A stretch of 64,000 nucleotides of DNA from Eutreptiella sp. 'Long Island Sound 2002' (taxonomy: Eukaryota; Euglenozoa; Euglenophyceae; Eutreptiales; Eutreptiaceae). Position numbers and translations under genes: made by a program. Each line of letters begins with the position of its first letter. The stretch's first letter is position 1. The notes beneath the pieces are model-generated. The model was not told where the DNA came from and searched no databases. It saw nothing but the letters and a program-made list of their open reading frames with translations. The stretch is from positions 113,419,790 to 113,483,789 of the forward strand of contig OZ038381.1 in NCBI GenBank assembly GCA_964036045.1, in the 5' to 3' direction. Positions 63,901 to 64,000 of this stretch are shown here, piece by piece.

Positions 63901-64000
63901 GTCTCTCTCTAGAACCTGCTTTTTTGCATCCAGCACCCTCAAAATAGGGCGGGGGGTTTTCAATTGCTTGTCTGAAGCCGAAAAACTCAACTTTTGACCA

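Overview
The window is nuclear eukaryotic DNA dominated by transposable elements and tandem repeats. The signs are a LINE with APE endonuclease, reverse transcriptase and RNase H; a tyrosine-recombinase/pararetro-type RT element; a hAT element with a perfect 8-bp target duplication; TTAGGG-type interstitial repeats; pol III boxes; GT-AG-like exon ends; and a 13-kb satellite. Single-copy coding sequence is sparse: a LYR-motif exon, a histone-fold-like ORF and a few exon-like ORFs.

The most unusual signal is the genetic code. Reading frames with conserved domains on both strands, from unrelated elements and from exon-like host sequence, are crossed by in-frame TAG or TAA, while the protein continues in the same frame on both sides. 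I count about 16 such sites, with no clear case of an in-frame TGA inside a conserved domain. Several ORFs end at TGA. The simplest reading is that UAA and UAG are sense codons (glutamine is the best guess by precedent) and UGA is the main stop. Nuclear UAR=Gln is known in some ulvophycean green algae, ciliates, oxymonads and diplomonads. GC-rich, intron-containing DNA would fit an alga best, but the species cannot be fixed from this sequence.

Layout. 0.46-12.4 kb, minus strand: a very long decayed LINE. Its ORF1 carries a CCCH zinc finger, a Ulp1/C48-type cysteine protease and a second Cys/His cluster; its ORF2 carries APE, RT, RNase H and zf-RVT. A 627-bp terminal-inverted-repeat element with an internal telomere-like array is inserted in ORF1. 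13.0-17.3 kb: two families of GC/CT-rich tandem repeats. 17.6-21.0 kb: two long-arm foldback elements. 21-29.8 kb: mixed sequence with a LYR exon, a hAT element and a histone-fold-like ORF. 29.9-33.3 kb: a family of short palindromes, exon-like ORFs and a second telomere-repeat-bearing element. 33.5-35.7 kb: gag-like, RT and RNase H ORFs of a second retroelement, running straight into a 336-bp satellite (35.7-48.97 kb, about 39 copies with higher-order structure). 49-54 kb: repeat modules and a 194-bp tandem array. 54.4-57.1 kb, minus strand: a second, 5'-truncated LINE-like copy. 57.8-59.8 kb: CT-rich sequence. 59.8-61.7 kb, minus strand: a coiled-coil gag-like ORF and a possible recombinase. 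62.2 kb: a tRNA-like SINE promoter. 62.7-64 kb: a 185-bp tandem array running off the end.

All calls come from reading the sequence; no search or alignment program was run.
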